A stretch of DNA of 64,000 bases from Coriobacteriia bacterium (lineage in GTDB: Bacteria > Actinomycetota > Coriobacteriia > Coriobacteriales > QAMH01). The translations under genes were made by a program, and so were the position numbers. The notes below the pieces were generated by a model. The model was given only the letters and a program-made list of their open reading frames with translations. It was not told where the DNA came from and ran no database searches. The stretch covers positions 422,121 through 486,120 of the forward strand of contig QAMH01000006.1 of assembly GCA_003149935.1 (NCBI GenBank), read 5' to 3'. Of the stretch, positions 45,398 to 55,105 are shown piece by piece; position 1 is the first letter of the stretch; each line of letters opens with the position of its first letter.

Positions 45398-46260
45398 GAT
45401 TCCTCTTTTCGAATCGCAAATGCGCCATGACGTCCCGTGACGCCAGCATCAGCTCGATACGAATAGTACGCGTCATGACGACATGACGTACAGACACCTG
45501 CGTCCACAATTCTATCTTCCGCAGCGCCCGCCCGCGCAAGCGAGGCTATGACCGCAGCTGATAAATCCAGGTGATTGTTGCCTGCATCACAACTCTCGCC
45601 AAATTCGGCAACAAATTGCCCAACGAGTTCAGCGGATACTTCGTAGCAGCATGACCCGATGTGGGGACCGATGTAGCAGTTGATATCCGACGCAACGCAC
45701 TGTGCTGCCAGCTGCAGCTTGCGCAGGCCCTTGCCCGCAATGCCGGCAATGGAGCCACGCCAGCCAGAGTGAATGACAGCAAACGATCCATCTGGAGCAA
45801 CGAGGATCACGGGGACGCAGTCCGCGAAGCAGAGCAAAACAGGCACCTCTGGCTGCATGCATACGACCCCATCAGCCTCACCAGCGGATTTCTGCTGTGA
45901 TTCGACAATTTGTCTAATTTCGATGAATTCACTTCCATGCACTTGAAGTGGTGAAATTAGACTTTCTATACAATTATCAGCATCAAGTGCAGCGCAGAGC
46001 AATCTTCTATTGGTATCGACACACCCTGCATCGTCACCAACGCTGTACGAAAGATTGAGACCAGCATAGGAGCCCTCGCTCACTCCCCCGGCACGCGTCG
46101 TAAATGCGATGCGTGCCCCGCATGTCGCGAAGAGCGCTTCGTCGCTGAGAACGCACAGCTCGGCATCGGCAGCACAAAAAGGAATCTCCGCCAGCTGCGG
46201 AAGCGGGAGGCGGAGATTCTTGGTTGCGCGCATGTGGGAGTTGGCTATCCCGCGAGGCAT
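45394..46260 (-). CDS. pgeF: Peptidoglycan editing factor PgeF (YfiH/laccase-domain)
   Basis: A 288-residue purine-nucleoside/wall-editing protein of the Cu-oxidase_4 (YfiH) family. Metal-site residues lie in PLQVHGSEF, FADCVPVILVAPDG, VIHSGWRGSIAG, YIGPHIGSCCYEV and TSCRHDAYYSYRAD. In E. coli the homologue removes mis-incorporated serine from wall precursors; other homologues are adenosine deaminase-phosphorylases. Its ATG shares a base with the ftsZ stop (TAATG). Confidence 0.93.
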   Translation of the reverse strand: MPRGIANSHMRATKNLRLPLPQLAEIPFCAADAELCVLSDEALFATCGARIAFTTRAGGVSEGSYAGLNLSYSVGDDAGCVDTNRRLLCAALDADNCIESLISPLQVHGSEFIEIRQIVESQQKSAGEADGVVCMQPEVPVLLCFADCVPVILVAPDGSFAVIHSGWRGSIAGIAGKGLRKLQLAAQCVASDINCYIGPHIGSCCYEVSAELVGQFVAEFGESCDAGNNHLDLSAAVIASLARAGAAEDRIVDAGVCTSCRHDAYYSYRADAGVTGRHGAFAIRKEES

Positions 46261-47348
46261 TAGTAACGGCTGCGCTTGAGGAAGTCGGGGATGTCGTCAT
46301 CGAAGGCAGGCGTAAGGTTGTCCTCGGGAGCGGATGCCGCAAAGGTCTGGCTTACACTCGGTCTGCCACCGAGGTCCATGCTCGCCTGCTGCTCGGTGCC
46401 GTCGAAACCCGTGGCGATGACGGTGACGCGGATTTGGTCACCCATGGACTCGTCGATGACGGTACCGAAGATGATGTTCGCGTCTTCGTCGGCCGCGGAG
46501 TTGATGATCTGCGAGGCCTCGTCGATCTCCTGCAGGCTCATGTCGCTACCACCCGTGATGGAATACAGGATGCGATCCGCGCCCACAATGGAGGACTCGA
46601 GGAGCTTCGAGGAGATGGCCTCCTTGGCAGCATCGGCCGCGCGATTCTCGCCCGAGGCAATGCCGATGCCCATCATCGCGGAGCCAGCGTCTTTCATGAT
46701 GGCGCGGACGTCTGCGAAGTCGAGGTTGATGAGACCAGGAATCGTGATGAGGTCCGTAATGCCCTGGGTACCCTGACGCAGGATGTCGTCCGCGATGCGG
46801 AACGCGTCGAGCATGGAGGTGCGCTTCTCGATGACCTGGAGAAGGCGGTCGTTGGGAACGACGATGAGCGTGTCGACCTTCTGGGCGAGCAGAGCAACGC
46901 CCTCCTCGGCCTGGTTCATGCGCTTGCGTCCCTCGAAGCCGAAGGGCTTGGTGACAACGCCAACCGTAAGAGCGCCAATCTCCTCCATGGCAATCTCTGC
47001 CACGACGGGAGCGGCACCCGTGCCCGTTCCGCCACCCTCGCCCGCAGTGACGAAGACCATGTCTGCACCAGCAAGCGCGTCGCGGATATCGGCACGGGAC
47101 TCCTCAGCCGCCTGCGCGCCAATCTCGGGGTTGGCACCGGCACCGAGGCCACGCGTAAGCTCTTCGCCGATGTGAACCGTACGGTCTGCATCGGACATGA
47201 GCAGTGCTTGTCTATCAGTATTGATGGCGATGAACTCGACACCCTTGACGCCGGCCTCAACCATGCGGTTGACGGCATTCGTGCCGCCGCCGCCAACGCC
47301 GACCACCTTGATTACAGCGAGATGGTCAGATCCTGTGTACTCGGGCAT
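46260..47348 (-). CDS. ftsZ: Cell division protein FtsZ
   Basis: A 362-residue tubulin-like GTPase forming the Z ring. The nucleotide region begins IKVVGVGGGGTNAVNRM; the signature GGGTGTGAAPV is near residue 105. The T7 loop region is LINLDFADVRAIM, and the C-terminal peptide DDDIPDFLKRSRY binds partners such as SepF. ATG 47348 has AAGGA upstream; the longer frame to 47447 has no site and lies in the leader. No ftsA occurs in the cluster. Confidence 0.98.
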   Translation of the reverse strand: MPEYTGSDHLAVIKVVGVGGGGTNAVNRMVEAGVKGVEFIAINTDRQALLMSDADRTVHIGEELTRGLGAGANPEIGAQAAEESRADIRDALAGADMVFVTAGEGGGTGTGAAPVVAEIAMEEIGALTVGVVTKPFGFEGRKRMNQAEEGVALLAQKVDTLIVVPNDRLLQVIEKRTSMLDAFRIADDILRQGTQGITDLITIPGLINLDFADVRAIMKDAGSAMMGIGIASGENRAADAAKEAISSKLLESSIVGADRILYSITGGSDMSLQEIDEASQIINSAADEDANIIFGTVIDESMGDQIRVTVIATGFDGTEQQASMDLGGRPSVSQTFAASAPEDNLTPAFDDDIPDFLKRSRY

Positions 47349-47367
47349 GTCAGTCCTTCCTACGTTT

Positions 47368-47398
47368 AAGGAATCCTCGTCATCCGTCGGGATTCCTT
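47368..47398. promoter_or_regulatory. Inverted repeat in the ftsZ leader
   Basis: AAGGAATCC (47368-47376) and GGATTCCTT (47390-47398) are perfect arms. On the plus strand they are followed by a T-run, like an intrinsic terminator facing away from ftsZ. On the minus strand they would form a hairpin 20 bases before the ftsZ start codon. Confidence 0.5.
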
Positions 47399-47698
47399 TT
47401 TGTGCTCCGTTTAGTCTGTCAAATGTTAGAAAAATCAGTCCAGACAAGTATACACTTCGCGCAAAGTATCGCCACGATATCCATCATTTTTTAGGTGAAT
47501 TTTGCGTGTTTTCCTTTATGATTTCTGGTCAAATTTAGCGTTTTGAGCAATTTACATCAACAAAGCCCTTTCATACCTATGTGACTACCATTCTCCCGCC
47601 GACGGTTTTGAAACGAACGTTGATCATCTCATTCCCAGTTTCTTGAAATCACTCCAAACCGTTGCATTCGCTCGGCTATTCAAACGCAAGATGCCCCG

Positions 47699-47727
47699 CG
47701 GCCCACATGTCATTGTCATGCGGGCCG
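47699..47727 (-). terminator. Hairpin downstream of the dcw SDR gene
   Basis: CGGCCCGCATG and CATGTGGGCCG pair around seven bases on the minus strand, 12 bases after the SDR stop. The T-run is weak, so termination may be partial. Confidence 0.55.
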
Positions 47728-47738
47728 CCAGATGCTTT

Positions 47739-48539
47739 CTACCAGGTGCGCGATGCCATGGCGCGGAACTGCGCCACCGTGGGCACATGCGCGTTGAGGC
47801 CGCCATCGACGGTGACGACCTGACCGGTGAAGTAGGCACTTTCGTCAGAGCCGAGGTAGACGCACATTGCGGCGATGTCCTCGGGGCTTCCGTAGCGCGT
47901 CACCTCGATGTTATCCAGGAAGATCTGTTTGAGCGCATCGGGGACCTTCGACTCGTTTTCCGGCGTCACGATGAGACCGGGGCGCACGCAGTTGCAGCGG
48001 ATGTCCTGCTTGCCGTATTGCAGTGCGGTGTATTGGGTGAGCATCTCGACGCCGGCCTTCGCACAGGCATACGCTGTCGTGCCCAAATCACCTGAGCACG
48101 ACGCCATCGAGCCGATGTTGATGATGGAGCCGCCTCCGTTCTTCTGCAGGTAGGGCAGCGCGACCTTGGTGCAGTAGAAGGTGCTGCGAATGTCGCTCGC
48201 AAACACGGCATCCCATTCCTCGAGCGAGATCTCGTCAACGCGACCGTCTTTGAGAGCCATGCCCGCAGCGTTGTTCACGAGAATGTCGATCTTGCCATAG
48301 GCAGCCTCGGTATCGGCAAAGAGCGCATCCACGGTCTCGGGCTTGGTGATATCGAGGAAGTGGAACGTCGCCTCGCCACCTGCCTCGGCAATGGCATCGA
48401 CCACGGCCTGACCGCGTTCCTCGCGACGACCGCACACGACGACCTTCGCGCCCTCGGCGCCGTACATCTTGGCAATTCCCGTTCCGATGCCGCTCGTCGA
48501 CCCCGTGACGATGGCGACCTTGTCCTTCAAACGATCCAT
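47739..48539 (-). CDS. Short-chain dehydrogenase/reductase inside the dcw cluster
   Basis: A 266-residue classical SDR. The NAD(P) loop is TGSTSGIGTGIA, NNAAG is near residue 90, the catalytic Ser is in NIGSMASCS, and YxxxK is in TAYACAKAG. The C-terminus has SDESAYFTGQVVTVDGG. Homologues include 3-oxoacyl reductases and hydroxysteroid dehydrogenases; the substrate is not readable. Its place between ftsQ and ftsZ is unusual for a dcw cluster, with a 116-base gap after ftsQ and its own hairpin after the stop, so it is probably an inserted gene. Confidence 0.9.
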   Translation of the reverse strand: MDRLKDKVAIVTGSTSGIGTGIAKMYGAEGAKVVVCGRREERGQAVVDAIAEAGGEATFHFLDITKPETVDALFADTEAAYGKIDILVNNAAGMALKDGRVDEISLEEWDAVFASDIRSTFYCTKVALPYLQKNGGGSIINIGSMASCSGDLGTTAYACAKAGVEMLTQYTALQYGKQDIRCNCVRPGLIVTPENESKVPDALKQIFLDNIEVTRYGSPEDIAAMCVYLGSDESAYFTGQVVTVDGGLNAHVPTVAQFRAMASRTW

Positions 48540-48655
48540 TTCGCTTTCCCTTCATACGTTTGCACGGAAAACCTGCATGTTCGCATGACAATATGCGAAC
48601 ACCCGGGTCCTGATAATTCTAGACGATTGACGGAAAGCCAGGTTGCGGATTGCTC

Positions 48656-49657
48656 CTACTCCCCTTCGAGCATGCGATAGGTGGGACGCGTCGGAACGCG
48701 GACGTTGATGTAGGAGATCCTCCCCTCGTATTCGTTGAGCAGCGAGTTGATGACCGCTTCCTTGACCTCGATGTCGCTCGAATCGCCAAAGGCAACCGTC
48801 ACGCCATCAACCAGATTGAGCGAGGTCTTGATGGAGGACTCGGCCGAGATGCTCACGATGCGCGAGCGCAGGTCACCGCTGATGGAATTGAGGATATCGA
48901 GCGCGTTGTTGATACCACCATCCGCGCACATGGCACCCGAAATGGGTGCCGGCATGGACGGTGACACGTCGATGATCTTCATCGCGTTTTCCCAGTCGTC
49001 GGTCGTGGCAGCGGAGAGCCATGCGCCATCCGTCGAGATGACCCAATTCGAGCGATCGTTGATCTTGACGACGGCACCCGGCTCGCGCTCGGTGATGTCG
49101 ATCACGATGGTATCGGGAAAGACGCGGTGAATGGCCGCATTCTGCACCCAGGCATTGTCCTCGAGACGCTCCTTGATGCCCTTGGAATCGAGACGCAACA
49201 GCGTCGAGTCATCGGACACGGCGGCAATGCTCGTAATCTCCTGGCTCGTAAGATGAGCCGAACCGTTGACCTGCACGTTGTTGACATGGAAGAGGTCGGA
49301 GCGATAGATGAAGATGCTTCCGAAGATGATGAGGAGGATGACCGCGATAACAATGGCGATGCGGGCGATATAGCGTAGGTACTGCCAGCGTTGACGCTTG
49401 GCGCGCTGCTCGGCACGGATATCGCCGGCACGCCTGCCCTTGTCGAGGGCCTTCCTCTTGGACTCGTTAGCCTGCTTCTGGGCGTTCTCGGATGATTGGC
49501 GCGCCTTGTTGGTGCGCTGCAGGCGTGCGGATTTCTTGTTCTGGTGAGCCTTGACCGACGAGCGTCGTGCCCGCGAGTTAGCTCCCGTATTCTGCTTTCT
49601 GCCCCGCCTCGAGCGGGAGCTCGAGGAATCTGACCTCGAGCGAGAGGCTGATGCCAT
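48656..49657 (-). CDS. ftsQ: Cell division protein FtsQ/DivIB
   Basis: A 333-residue division protein. A long, very basic cytoplasmic tail (about 1-95, Ser/Arg/Lys-rich) leads to one transmembrane helix (about 97-118). A POTRA domain follows (FHVNNVQVNGSAHLTSQEI) and then the FtsQ beta domain (WVQNAAIHRVFPDTIVIDITEREP). With FtsL and FtsB-like partners it regulates septal FtsWI. The tail is longer than usual. It follows murC by 40 bases. Confidence 0.92.
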   Translation of the reverse strand: MASASRSRSDSSSSRSRRGRKQNTGANSRARRSSVKAHQNKKSARLQRTNKARQSSENAQKQANESKRKALDKGRRAGDIRAEQRAKRQRWQYLRYIARIAIVIAVILLIIFGSIFIYRSDLFHVNNVQVNGSAHLTSQEITSIAAVSDDSTLLRLDSKGIKERLEDNAWVQNAAIHRVFPDTIVIDITEREPGAVVKINDRSNWVISTDGAWLSAATTDDWENAMKIIDVSPSMPAPISGAMCADGGINNALDILNSISGDLRSRIVSISAESSIKTSLNLVDGVTVAFGDSSDIEVKEAVINSLLNEYEGRISYINVRVPTRPTYRMLEGE

Positions 49658-49697
49658 AGCACTCCTTCACGCGATCACGCGCGACGTATGAGCAATT

Positions 49698-51086
49698 CTA
49701 CTCCCCGGCCAATGCATGCGTGAGCAGCGGTGCCATCGCCGTGACATCCCCCGCGCCCATCGTGATGATGAGGTCGCCCGCCGAGAGCCTTTGTAGCAGG
49801 AAGGGAATAATCTCGGGGCGATGGGGCAACCAGGCAACCTGCTGACGGGGGTTATGTCGCAAGATGGAATCGATGACCGTCTTGCCGGTGATCCCCGGGA
49901 TGGGTGTCTCGCCAGCTGGATACACATCCATGACGATAATGGAGTCCGCCTCGTCGAAAGCCGGGCCGAACTCACGCGCGAGTGACTCGGTGCGCGAGTA
50001 GCGATGCGGCTGGAACAAGACGTGCACATGATTGAAGTCGAGCTTGGAGGCAGCCTCGATGGTTGCCCGAATCTCGGTGGGATGATGGGCGTAGTCATCG
50101 ACGACGACGACGCCACCTTCCTCGCCGACGAGGTCGAAGCGCCTACGCACGCCAGAGAAGGTCGCGAGTGCGCGAGCCGCCTGCGCGACATCGAGACCGC
50201 AAGCCCACACGACGCCAAGCACGCCCGTGGCGTTGAGGACGTTGTGACGTCCGGGATTCTTCGTAATCTCCGTCTCGACACTCGTGCCATCGGGGAAGCT
50301 CACGGTGAAGGCATAGCCAAGACCCCGTCTGCCCGTAACCTCGAAGCAGACGTCGCAATCGGCACTCCCCTTCTCGCCATAAACGATGGTTCGCTTGCCA
50401 ACTCCACGCGCAACTTGTGCAAGTCGTGGATTGTCCGCGCAGACGACGGCAGCGCCATCGTCAGGCAGCAACGAGAGAAAATCGGCGAAAGCGTCGTATA
50501 TAGCCTCGAGGCTGCCGTAATGGTCGAGATGGTCGGGCTCGATGTTTGTTACGAGCGCGACGTGCGGAGAAAGATGCACGAAGGAGCCATCAGACTCGTC
50601 GGCCTCGACGATGTAATACTCGCCCGTGCCGCTCTTGGCATTGGTGTCGTAGCCATCGACCGTGCCACCGATAACGAAGCTCGGATCGAGCCCCATGCGA
50701 TCGATGGTCGTCGCAAGCATCGAGGAGGTGGTCGTCTTGCCGTGCGTGCCAGCGCAGGCAAGCGTCTTCTTGCCCTCCCCGAGCGAGGCAAGCGCCTGAG
50801 AGCGATGCCATACGGGGATACCTCGCTTGCGTGCCGCAGCGAGCTCGGGGTTTCTCTCGGGAATGGCACTCGAGATAACGACCGCGTCAAGATCATCCGC
50901 GAGATTTGCAGCATCGTGCCCGATCATGACCTCGACACCCGCATCCACCAGACGCTTGGTGGCACGCGACTCCTTCATGTCCGAGCCGCTCACCTCCACG
51001 CCACGAGACTTGGCGACGAGCGCTATGCCCGACATGCCAACACCACCGATGCCGATGAAGTGTATCTTCTTGGGTTTATTCACCAT
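49698..51086 (-). CDS. murC: UDP-N-acetylmuramate-L-alanine ligase
   Basis: A 462-residue Mur ligase adding L-Ala to UDP-MurNAc. The N-terminal FIGIGGVGMSGIALVA, the ATP loop GTHGKTTTSSMLA near residue 110, EADESDGSF and the C-terminal YAHHPTEIRATIEAA are MurC hallmarks. ATG 51086 has GAGGG upstream; it overlaps the murG end by 11 bases. Confidence 0.97.
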   Translation of the reverse strand: MVNKPKKIHFIGIGGVGMSGIALVAKSRGVEVSGSDMKESRATKRLVDAGVEVMIGHDAANLADDLDAVVISSAIPERNPELAAARKRGIPVWHRSQALASLGEGKKTLACAGTHGKTTTSSMLATTIDRMGLDPSFVIGGTVDGYDTNAKSGTGEYYIVEADESDGSFVHLSPHVALVTNIEPDHLDHYGSLEAIYDAFADFLSLLPDDGAAVVCADNPRLAQVARGVGKRTIVYGEKGSADCDVCFEVTGRRGLGYAFTVSFPDGTSVETEITKNPGRHNVLNATGVLGVVWACGLDVAQAARALATFSGVRRRFDLVGEEGGVVVVDDYAHHPTEIRATIEAASKLDFNHVHVLFQPHRYSRTESLAREFGPAFDEADSIIVMDVYPAGETPIPGITGKTVIDSILRHNPRQQVAWLPHRPEIIPFLLQRLSAGDLIITMGAGDVTAMAPLLTHALAGE

Positions 51087-52188
51087 TGTTCCCTCGTGCG
51101 CATTGTTCGACCATATCGGCAAGACGCATGCGCGCGTCCGAGCCGGAGAGTTTCTTACAAGCTTGCCTCATGGTATCACGACATGCGGTATCGTCGAGAA
51201 GACCTATCACCAAATCAGCAAAGCCTACCGTCTCCACCTCGGAATCGGGAACGAGCCGTGCGGCACCAAGCTCCACACATGATTGCGCGTTGAGCGTCTG
51301 GTGATCTGCACGGGCGTGCGGATAGGGAACGAGCACCGCCGGAACGCCAACTGTCATGATCTCGGCAAGGGAGGTCGCACCGGCCCTGCTGATGACCAAA
51401 TCGCTTGCGGCAAGAACCTCGTTCATCGAATCGATATAGGGCGAGACGCGCCAACGCTCGCGCTCGTCATCGGATAGATTGAGCTGAGTGAGCACGTTCT
51501 CGTAGTCGCCCTCGCCCGTGGATTGAATGACATGCAACCCGTCGATGGCAAGTAGACGTTCCTTCATCTCGCAAATCGCCTTGTTGATATGCTGCGCACC
51601 AAGGCTGCCGCCCATGACGAGCAAGACGGTCGCATCATCGGAAATGCCGAGTGCGGCCCGAGCCTGCTCGCGCGTGCAGCTCTCGAAGGAAGCGCGCACG
51701 GGATTGCCAAGAACGACTGGCTCGCAATGGGCGCCCTCGATGCCCTTGGCGCTTTCCGCGTAGGTGAGCGCGATTGCCGTGGCGTGCTTGGCAAGATAGA
51801 CGTTTGCCATGCCAGTCACGGAGTTCTGCTCGTGAATGACGAGAGGGATATCCATCTCGAAGGCGGCCCTGCCCACCGGAATGGATACGTAGGCCCCGAA
51901 GGTGACGACGGCGTCGGGGCGTTTGCGCGCGAAGAGCCTCTTGGCGCAACGCGTTGCCTTGAGGAGTTTGACGCCCGACGTCAGCATGGTGAGGGGATGC
52001 GCCTTGTCAAAGCCACTTACCGCGAAGCCCGCAAACTCGAAGCCGGCCTGCGTCGCAAGCCTCGACTCGATATGGTCGGGCGTTCCCACGAAGAGAATCT
52101 CATGCCCACGGTGGCGCAGCTCATCGGCAACGGCAAGCGCCGGATTGATATGGCCGGCGGTTCCACCGGCAGAAATGACGAAATACAC
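51076..52188 (-). CDS. murG: MurG N-acetylglucosaminyltransferase
   Basis: A 370-residue GT-B transferase making lipid II from lipid I. The N-terminal SAGGTAGHINPALAVADEL binds the acceptor. GGSLGAQHIN and SRAGATSLAEIMTVGVPAVLVPYPHARADHQ in the C-domain bind UDP-GlcNAc. Peripheral membrane enzyme; it sits between ftsW and murC in the dcw order. Confidence 0.97.
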   Translation of the reverse strand: MYFVISAGGTAGHINPALAVADELRHRGHEILFVGTPDHIESRLATQAGFEFAGFAVSGFDKAHPLTMLTSGVKLLKATRCAKRLFARKRPDAVVTFGAYVSIPVGRAAFEMDIPLVIHEQNSVTGMANVYLAKHATAIALTYAESAKGIEGAHCEPVVLGNPVRASFESCTREQARAALGISDDATVLLVMGGSLGAQHINKAICEMKERLLAIDGLHVIQSTGEGDYENVLTQLNLSDDERERWRVSPYIDSMNEVLAASDLVISRAGATSLAEIMTVGVPAVLVPYPHARADHQTLNAQSCVELGAARLVPDSEVETVGFADLVIGLLDDTACRDTMRQACKKLSGSDARMRLADMVEQCARGNNGE

Positions 52189-52268
52189 GGCAGACTCCCT
52201 TTCAAACGTAGCGAGAAGTGTACCCCATACCCAAGGCCCTTGGCAGAGCAGGGCATCACGACAGACGG

Positions 52269-53723
52269 CTAGCGCCTATACCCAGAGCTGCGTCTTCTCG
52301 CCAAACCGGCATATCCGCTTCGCTGCGACGATACCGCACCGTGCGTACCCGTGCTCCTCGCCGCTTGAGCCGAGCGAAGCCCCTCTCTTCGCGTTGAAGT
52401 AGCACGCGAACCCGATGCCGCGACATCTCTCTTGCGGGCAGGATCATGCAGACGGATGACGTTATCGCGCTCGACATGTGGCGATGGCGCCTCGCTCCGC
52501 ATCCTGTCCCTACCATCGATGACCCTGAGGTTGTCGCGTTTGCGCTCGTGGCTCATGCCGACCTTCGAGCGCAGCGAGACGGACAGAATGATGCCGATCA
52601 TGATCATCGTCGCGATAAGGGACGAGCCACCGTAGCTGATAAACGGAAGCGCCTTGCCGGTTACGGGGGCAATGCCCGTGACGCAGGCCATGTTCACGCA
52701 GGCCTGAAACCCGATCATGACCGTAAACGAGCCGGCCAGCATGCATCCGAACATGTCCGGTGCATTGCGGCAGATGCGCATGCCGGCAAAGATGAAGAGT
52801 CCGAAAAGCACCACCACGAAAACGGCACCGATGAGGCCCAGTTCCTCGCCAACGATCGCATAGATGAAATCGGTGTGCGCATAAGGCAGATAGAGGTACT
52901 TCTGACGGGAAAGCCCAAGGCCCGTACCGAAGACGCCGCCGCTTCCAAAAGCGTACAGAGATTGAATCGCCTGATAGCCATCACCCTGCGGATCGACCCA
53001 GGGGTCAAGCATGGAAACGATACGATCGAGGTGATAGGGCTGCGTGATGCAGGCCACGACGATATACGCGATGACGACGCCAAAGATCAGCGCGATGAGT
53101 TTCCAGGAGATTCCCGCGAGCAAGGCCAATGCGATGAGTCCGACGGCAAGGATAATCGCCGTGCCCAAATCGGGCTGGCGGTAAATCAGGATCAAGGGAA
53201 CGATGGTGGCCACGAGCACGATGACGATGAAACGCCGCCCGCTCACTACCCCATTCATGCGCATCTGCACGATGGAAGCCACGGCCATGAGCACGGTGAT
53301 CTTGGCGAATTCAGCCGGCTGCAAATTGAAACCGGCGATGACGATGGAACGCTCGGCACCCAGGGCGCTTACACCCATGCCAAACGCGGTCAGCGAGAGC
53401 ATGGCAACGGTGGCGAGCCAGAAGGCGATGAAGACAACCGGCTGTCCCCAGAAGGAATAGGGCACACGGCAGCAGATGATGCACAAGACGAGACCGAGGA
53501 CAAGGAAGACCGCTTGGCGCTTGACGTAGTACGCGGCGTCACCGAACTCGTTATAGGCCGCTATCGACGAGGCGGAGTAGACCATGATGATGCCCAGTAT
53601 GCACAGTGCGACAACGCTCAGAATGAAAAGCAGGCGCGGTGCCATGATGGCAGATGGCTCCGAGAGCAAGCGAGAGGAGCCTGCCCTGGCCTTCGTCTTG
53701 GATGTCACCTGCTTGCGCGCCAT
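52269..53723 (-). CDS. ftsW: FtsW-type SEDS peptidoglycan polymerase
   Basis: A 484-residue SEDS glycosyltransferase with about ten membrane helices. Conserved blocks are LGIIMVYSASS, LQPAEFAKITVLM, YRQPDLGTAIIL, FGTGLGLSRQKYLYLPYAHTDFIYAIVGEELG and GIAPVTGKALPFISYGGSSLIATM, with the catalytic Asp in the HTDF loop. It polymerises lipid II with the PBP at 59069-60904. N- and C-terminal tails are basic and longer than usual. It lies 80 bases upstream of murG. Confidence 0.96.
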   Translation of the reverse strand: MARKQVTSKTKARAGSSRLLSEPSAIMAPRLLFILSVVALCILGIIMVYSASSIAAYNEFGDAAYYVKRQAVFLVLGLVLCIICCRVPYSFWGQPVVFIAFWLATVAMLSLTAFGMGVSALGAERSIVIAGFNLQPAEFAKITVLMAVASIVQMRMNGVVSGRRFIVIVLVATIVPLILIYRQPDLGTAIILAVGLIALALLAGISWKLIALIFGVVIAYIVVACITQPYHLDRIVSMLDPWVDPQGDGYQAIQSLYAFGSGGVFGTGLGLSRQKYLYLPYAHTDFIYAIVGEELGLIGAVFVVVLFGLFIFAGMRICRNAPDMFGCMLAGSFTVMIGFQACVNMACVTGIAPVTGKALPFISYGGSSLIATMIMIGIILSVSLRSKVGMSHERKRDNLRVIDGRDRMRSEAPSPHVERDNVIRLHDPARKRDVAASGSRATSTRREGLRSAQAARSTGTHGAVSSQRSGYAGLARRRSSGYRR

Positions 53724-53730
53724 GATGCAC

Positions 53731-55089
53731 CTATGCCCGCGTCCTCAGGGAAACGCACTCCTTGAACACCTGTCCGCGATGCTCGAACGAGTCGAACTCG
53801 TCGAAGGAGGCACATGCAGGCGAGAGCACGATCGCGTCACCGGGCTGCGCGACCTCGCAGGCACAATCGAGCGCCTGTTTCATGCCCGTCTCGAGATACG
53901 AATCGACGGGGCTGTCCGCAAAGGCCTCGTGGAAGCGCTCGCCCGCCTCGCCATATACGACGACAGCACGGCAAACGTCCGCACAAGCCTCGACAAGCTC
54001 GTCAAGCGCGGTCATTTTGTCCCTGCCGCCAAGCAGCAGCACGATCTTGCGATCGGGGAAAGCCGTGAGCGCCTTGAGAGTAGCATCGACGTTGGTTGCC
54101 TTCGAATCGTTGAAGAAATCGATGCCATCGACACTGCCACAGGGCTCGAGACGATGCTCGAGCGGCTTGAAGCTCTTGAGACCCTCCCGGACACATGCGA
54201 ACTCGCAACCACAGGCGAGAGCGGCGCTTGCAGCGCAGAGGGCATTCTCGACATTGTGAGCACCCTGAATGCCAAGCTCCCGAGTCGAGACGAGCTCATG
54301 GCTCTGGCCGGACTCATCCTGGTAGACGAGCATGCCCTCGGCATCCTCGAACGCACACGTCGAATCGACCCGCACGCCCACAGTTACGAGCCTGACGCCC
54401 CGTCCCTCTAACAGCGCGTGCAGTTCGGGATAGGCATCGAGTACGCTTGCGCCGACAATAACCGTCGAACCTGCCTCCATGTTCTCGAAAACCTTGAACT
54501 TTGCCTGCGCGTAGGCATCGAAGCTACCGTGCCAGGAGATGTGATCGGGCGTGATGTTGAGCAGAATGGCAACCTGCGGGGCAAAATCGACAGTCGACGC
54601 CAATTGGTACGAGGACATCTCGGCAACGAGAACCTCGTCCTCGCCACGATGCTCGACAGCGCCAATGCAGGTCATCCCGATATTGCCGCAGGCGTAGGCG
54701 GATTTGCCATAGCAATTCAGCAGGTGCGTCACGAACGAAGTCGTCGTGGTCTTCCCATTCGTTCCCGTCACGGCAATCCAGGACCGGGGCGAGAGACGCC
54801 AGGCATATTCCGGCTCGCTGATAATCTCCTTGCTTGCGCGCTTGGCGCTCGCATAGAAGTTCCCGCTTTGCGGAATACCAGGGGACACGACGCAGGTATC
54901 GAAGCTGCCCTCGATATCCTCGACATCGAAGATGACGGGAACGCCCGCCTCCTCGAACTCGCGCGCGGCAGCCTTTGTCGCATCATTTGCGGTGCCCGCG
55001 TAAATGGTGAGTTCCTCGCCGGCGCTCAGCGCATGCCGCGCGGAGGCAACGCCACTTTTCCCGAGACCAAGTACGAGCATGGAAGCCAT
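53731..55089 (-). CDS. murD: UDP-MurNAc-L-alanine-D-glutamate ligase
   Basis: A 452-residue Mur ligase adding D-Glu. The start VLGLGKSGVASARHAL, CVVSPGIPQS, the ATP loop VTGTNGKTTTTSFVTHLL (about 110-125), and FFNDSKATNVDATLKAL are typical MurD motifs. ATG 55089 has GGAGG upstream with rather long spacing; an ATG three codons later is an alternative. It lies between mraY and ftsW. Confidence 0.96.
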   Translation of the reverse strand: MASMLVLGLGKSGVASARHALSAGEELTIYAGTANDATKAAAREFEEAGVPVIFDVEDIEGSFDTCVVSPGIPQSGNFYASAKRASKEIISEPEYAWRLSPRSWIAVTGTNGKTTTTSFVTHLLNCYGKSAYACGNIGMTCIGAVEHRGEDEVLVAEMSSYQLASTVDFAPQVAILLNITPDHISWHGSFDAYAQAKFKVFENMEAGSTVIVGASVLDAYPELHALLEGRGVRLVTVGVRVDSTCAFEDAEGMLVYQDESGQSHELVSTRELGIQGAHNVENALCAASAALACGCEFACVREGLKSFKPLEHRLEPCGSVDGIDFFNDSKATNVDATLKALTAFPDRKIVLLLGGRDKMTALDELVEACADVCRAVVVYGEAGERFHEAFADSPVDSYLETGMKQALDCACEVAQPGDAIVLSPACASFDEFDSFEHRGQVFKECVSLRTRA

Positions 55090-55105
55090 GGTTACAGCAC
55101 CTCCC

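Larger units (their letters stand above)
47349..47738. other. ftsZ leader and intergenic region, no gene
   Basis: This 390-base gap contains an inverted repeat in the ftsZ leader (47368-47398), a possible -10 box TATACT on the minus strand at 47447-47452, and the SDR terminator hairpin (47699-47727). No coding frame is supported. It separates ftsZ from the upstream dcw genes, so ftsZ probably has its own promoter. Confidence 0.6.

Noticed and set aside
47349..47447. N-terminal extension of ftsZ
   Set aside because: The extra residues have no FtsZ homology; AAGGA precedes the ATG at 47348.
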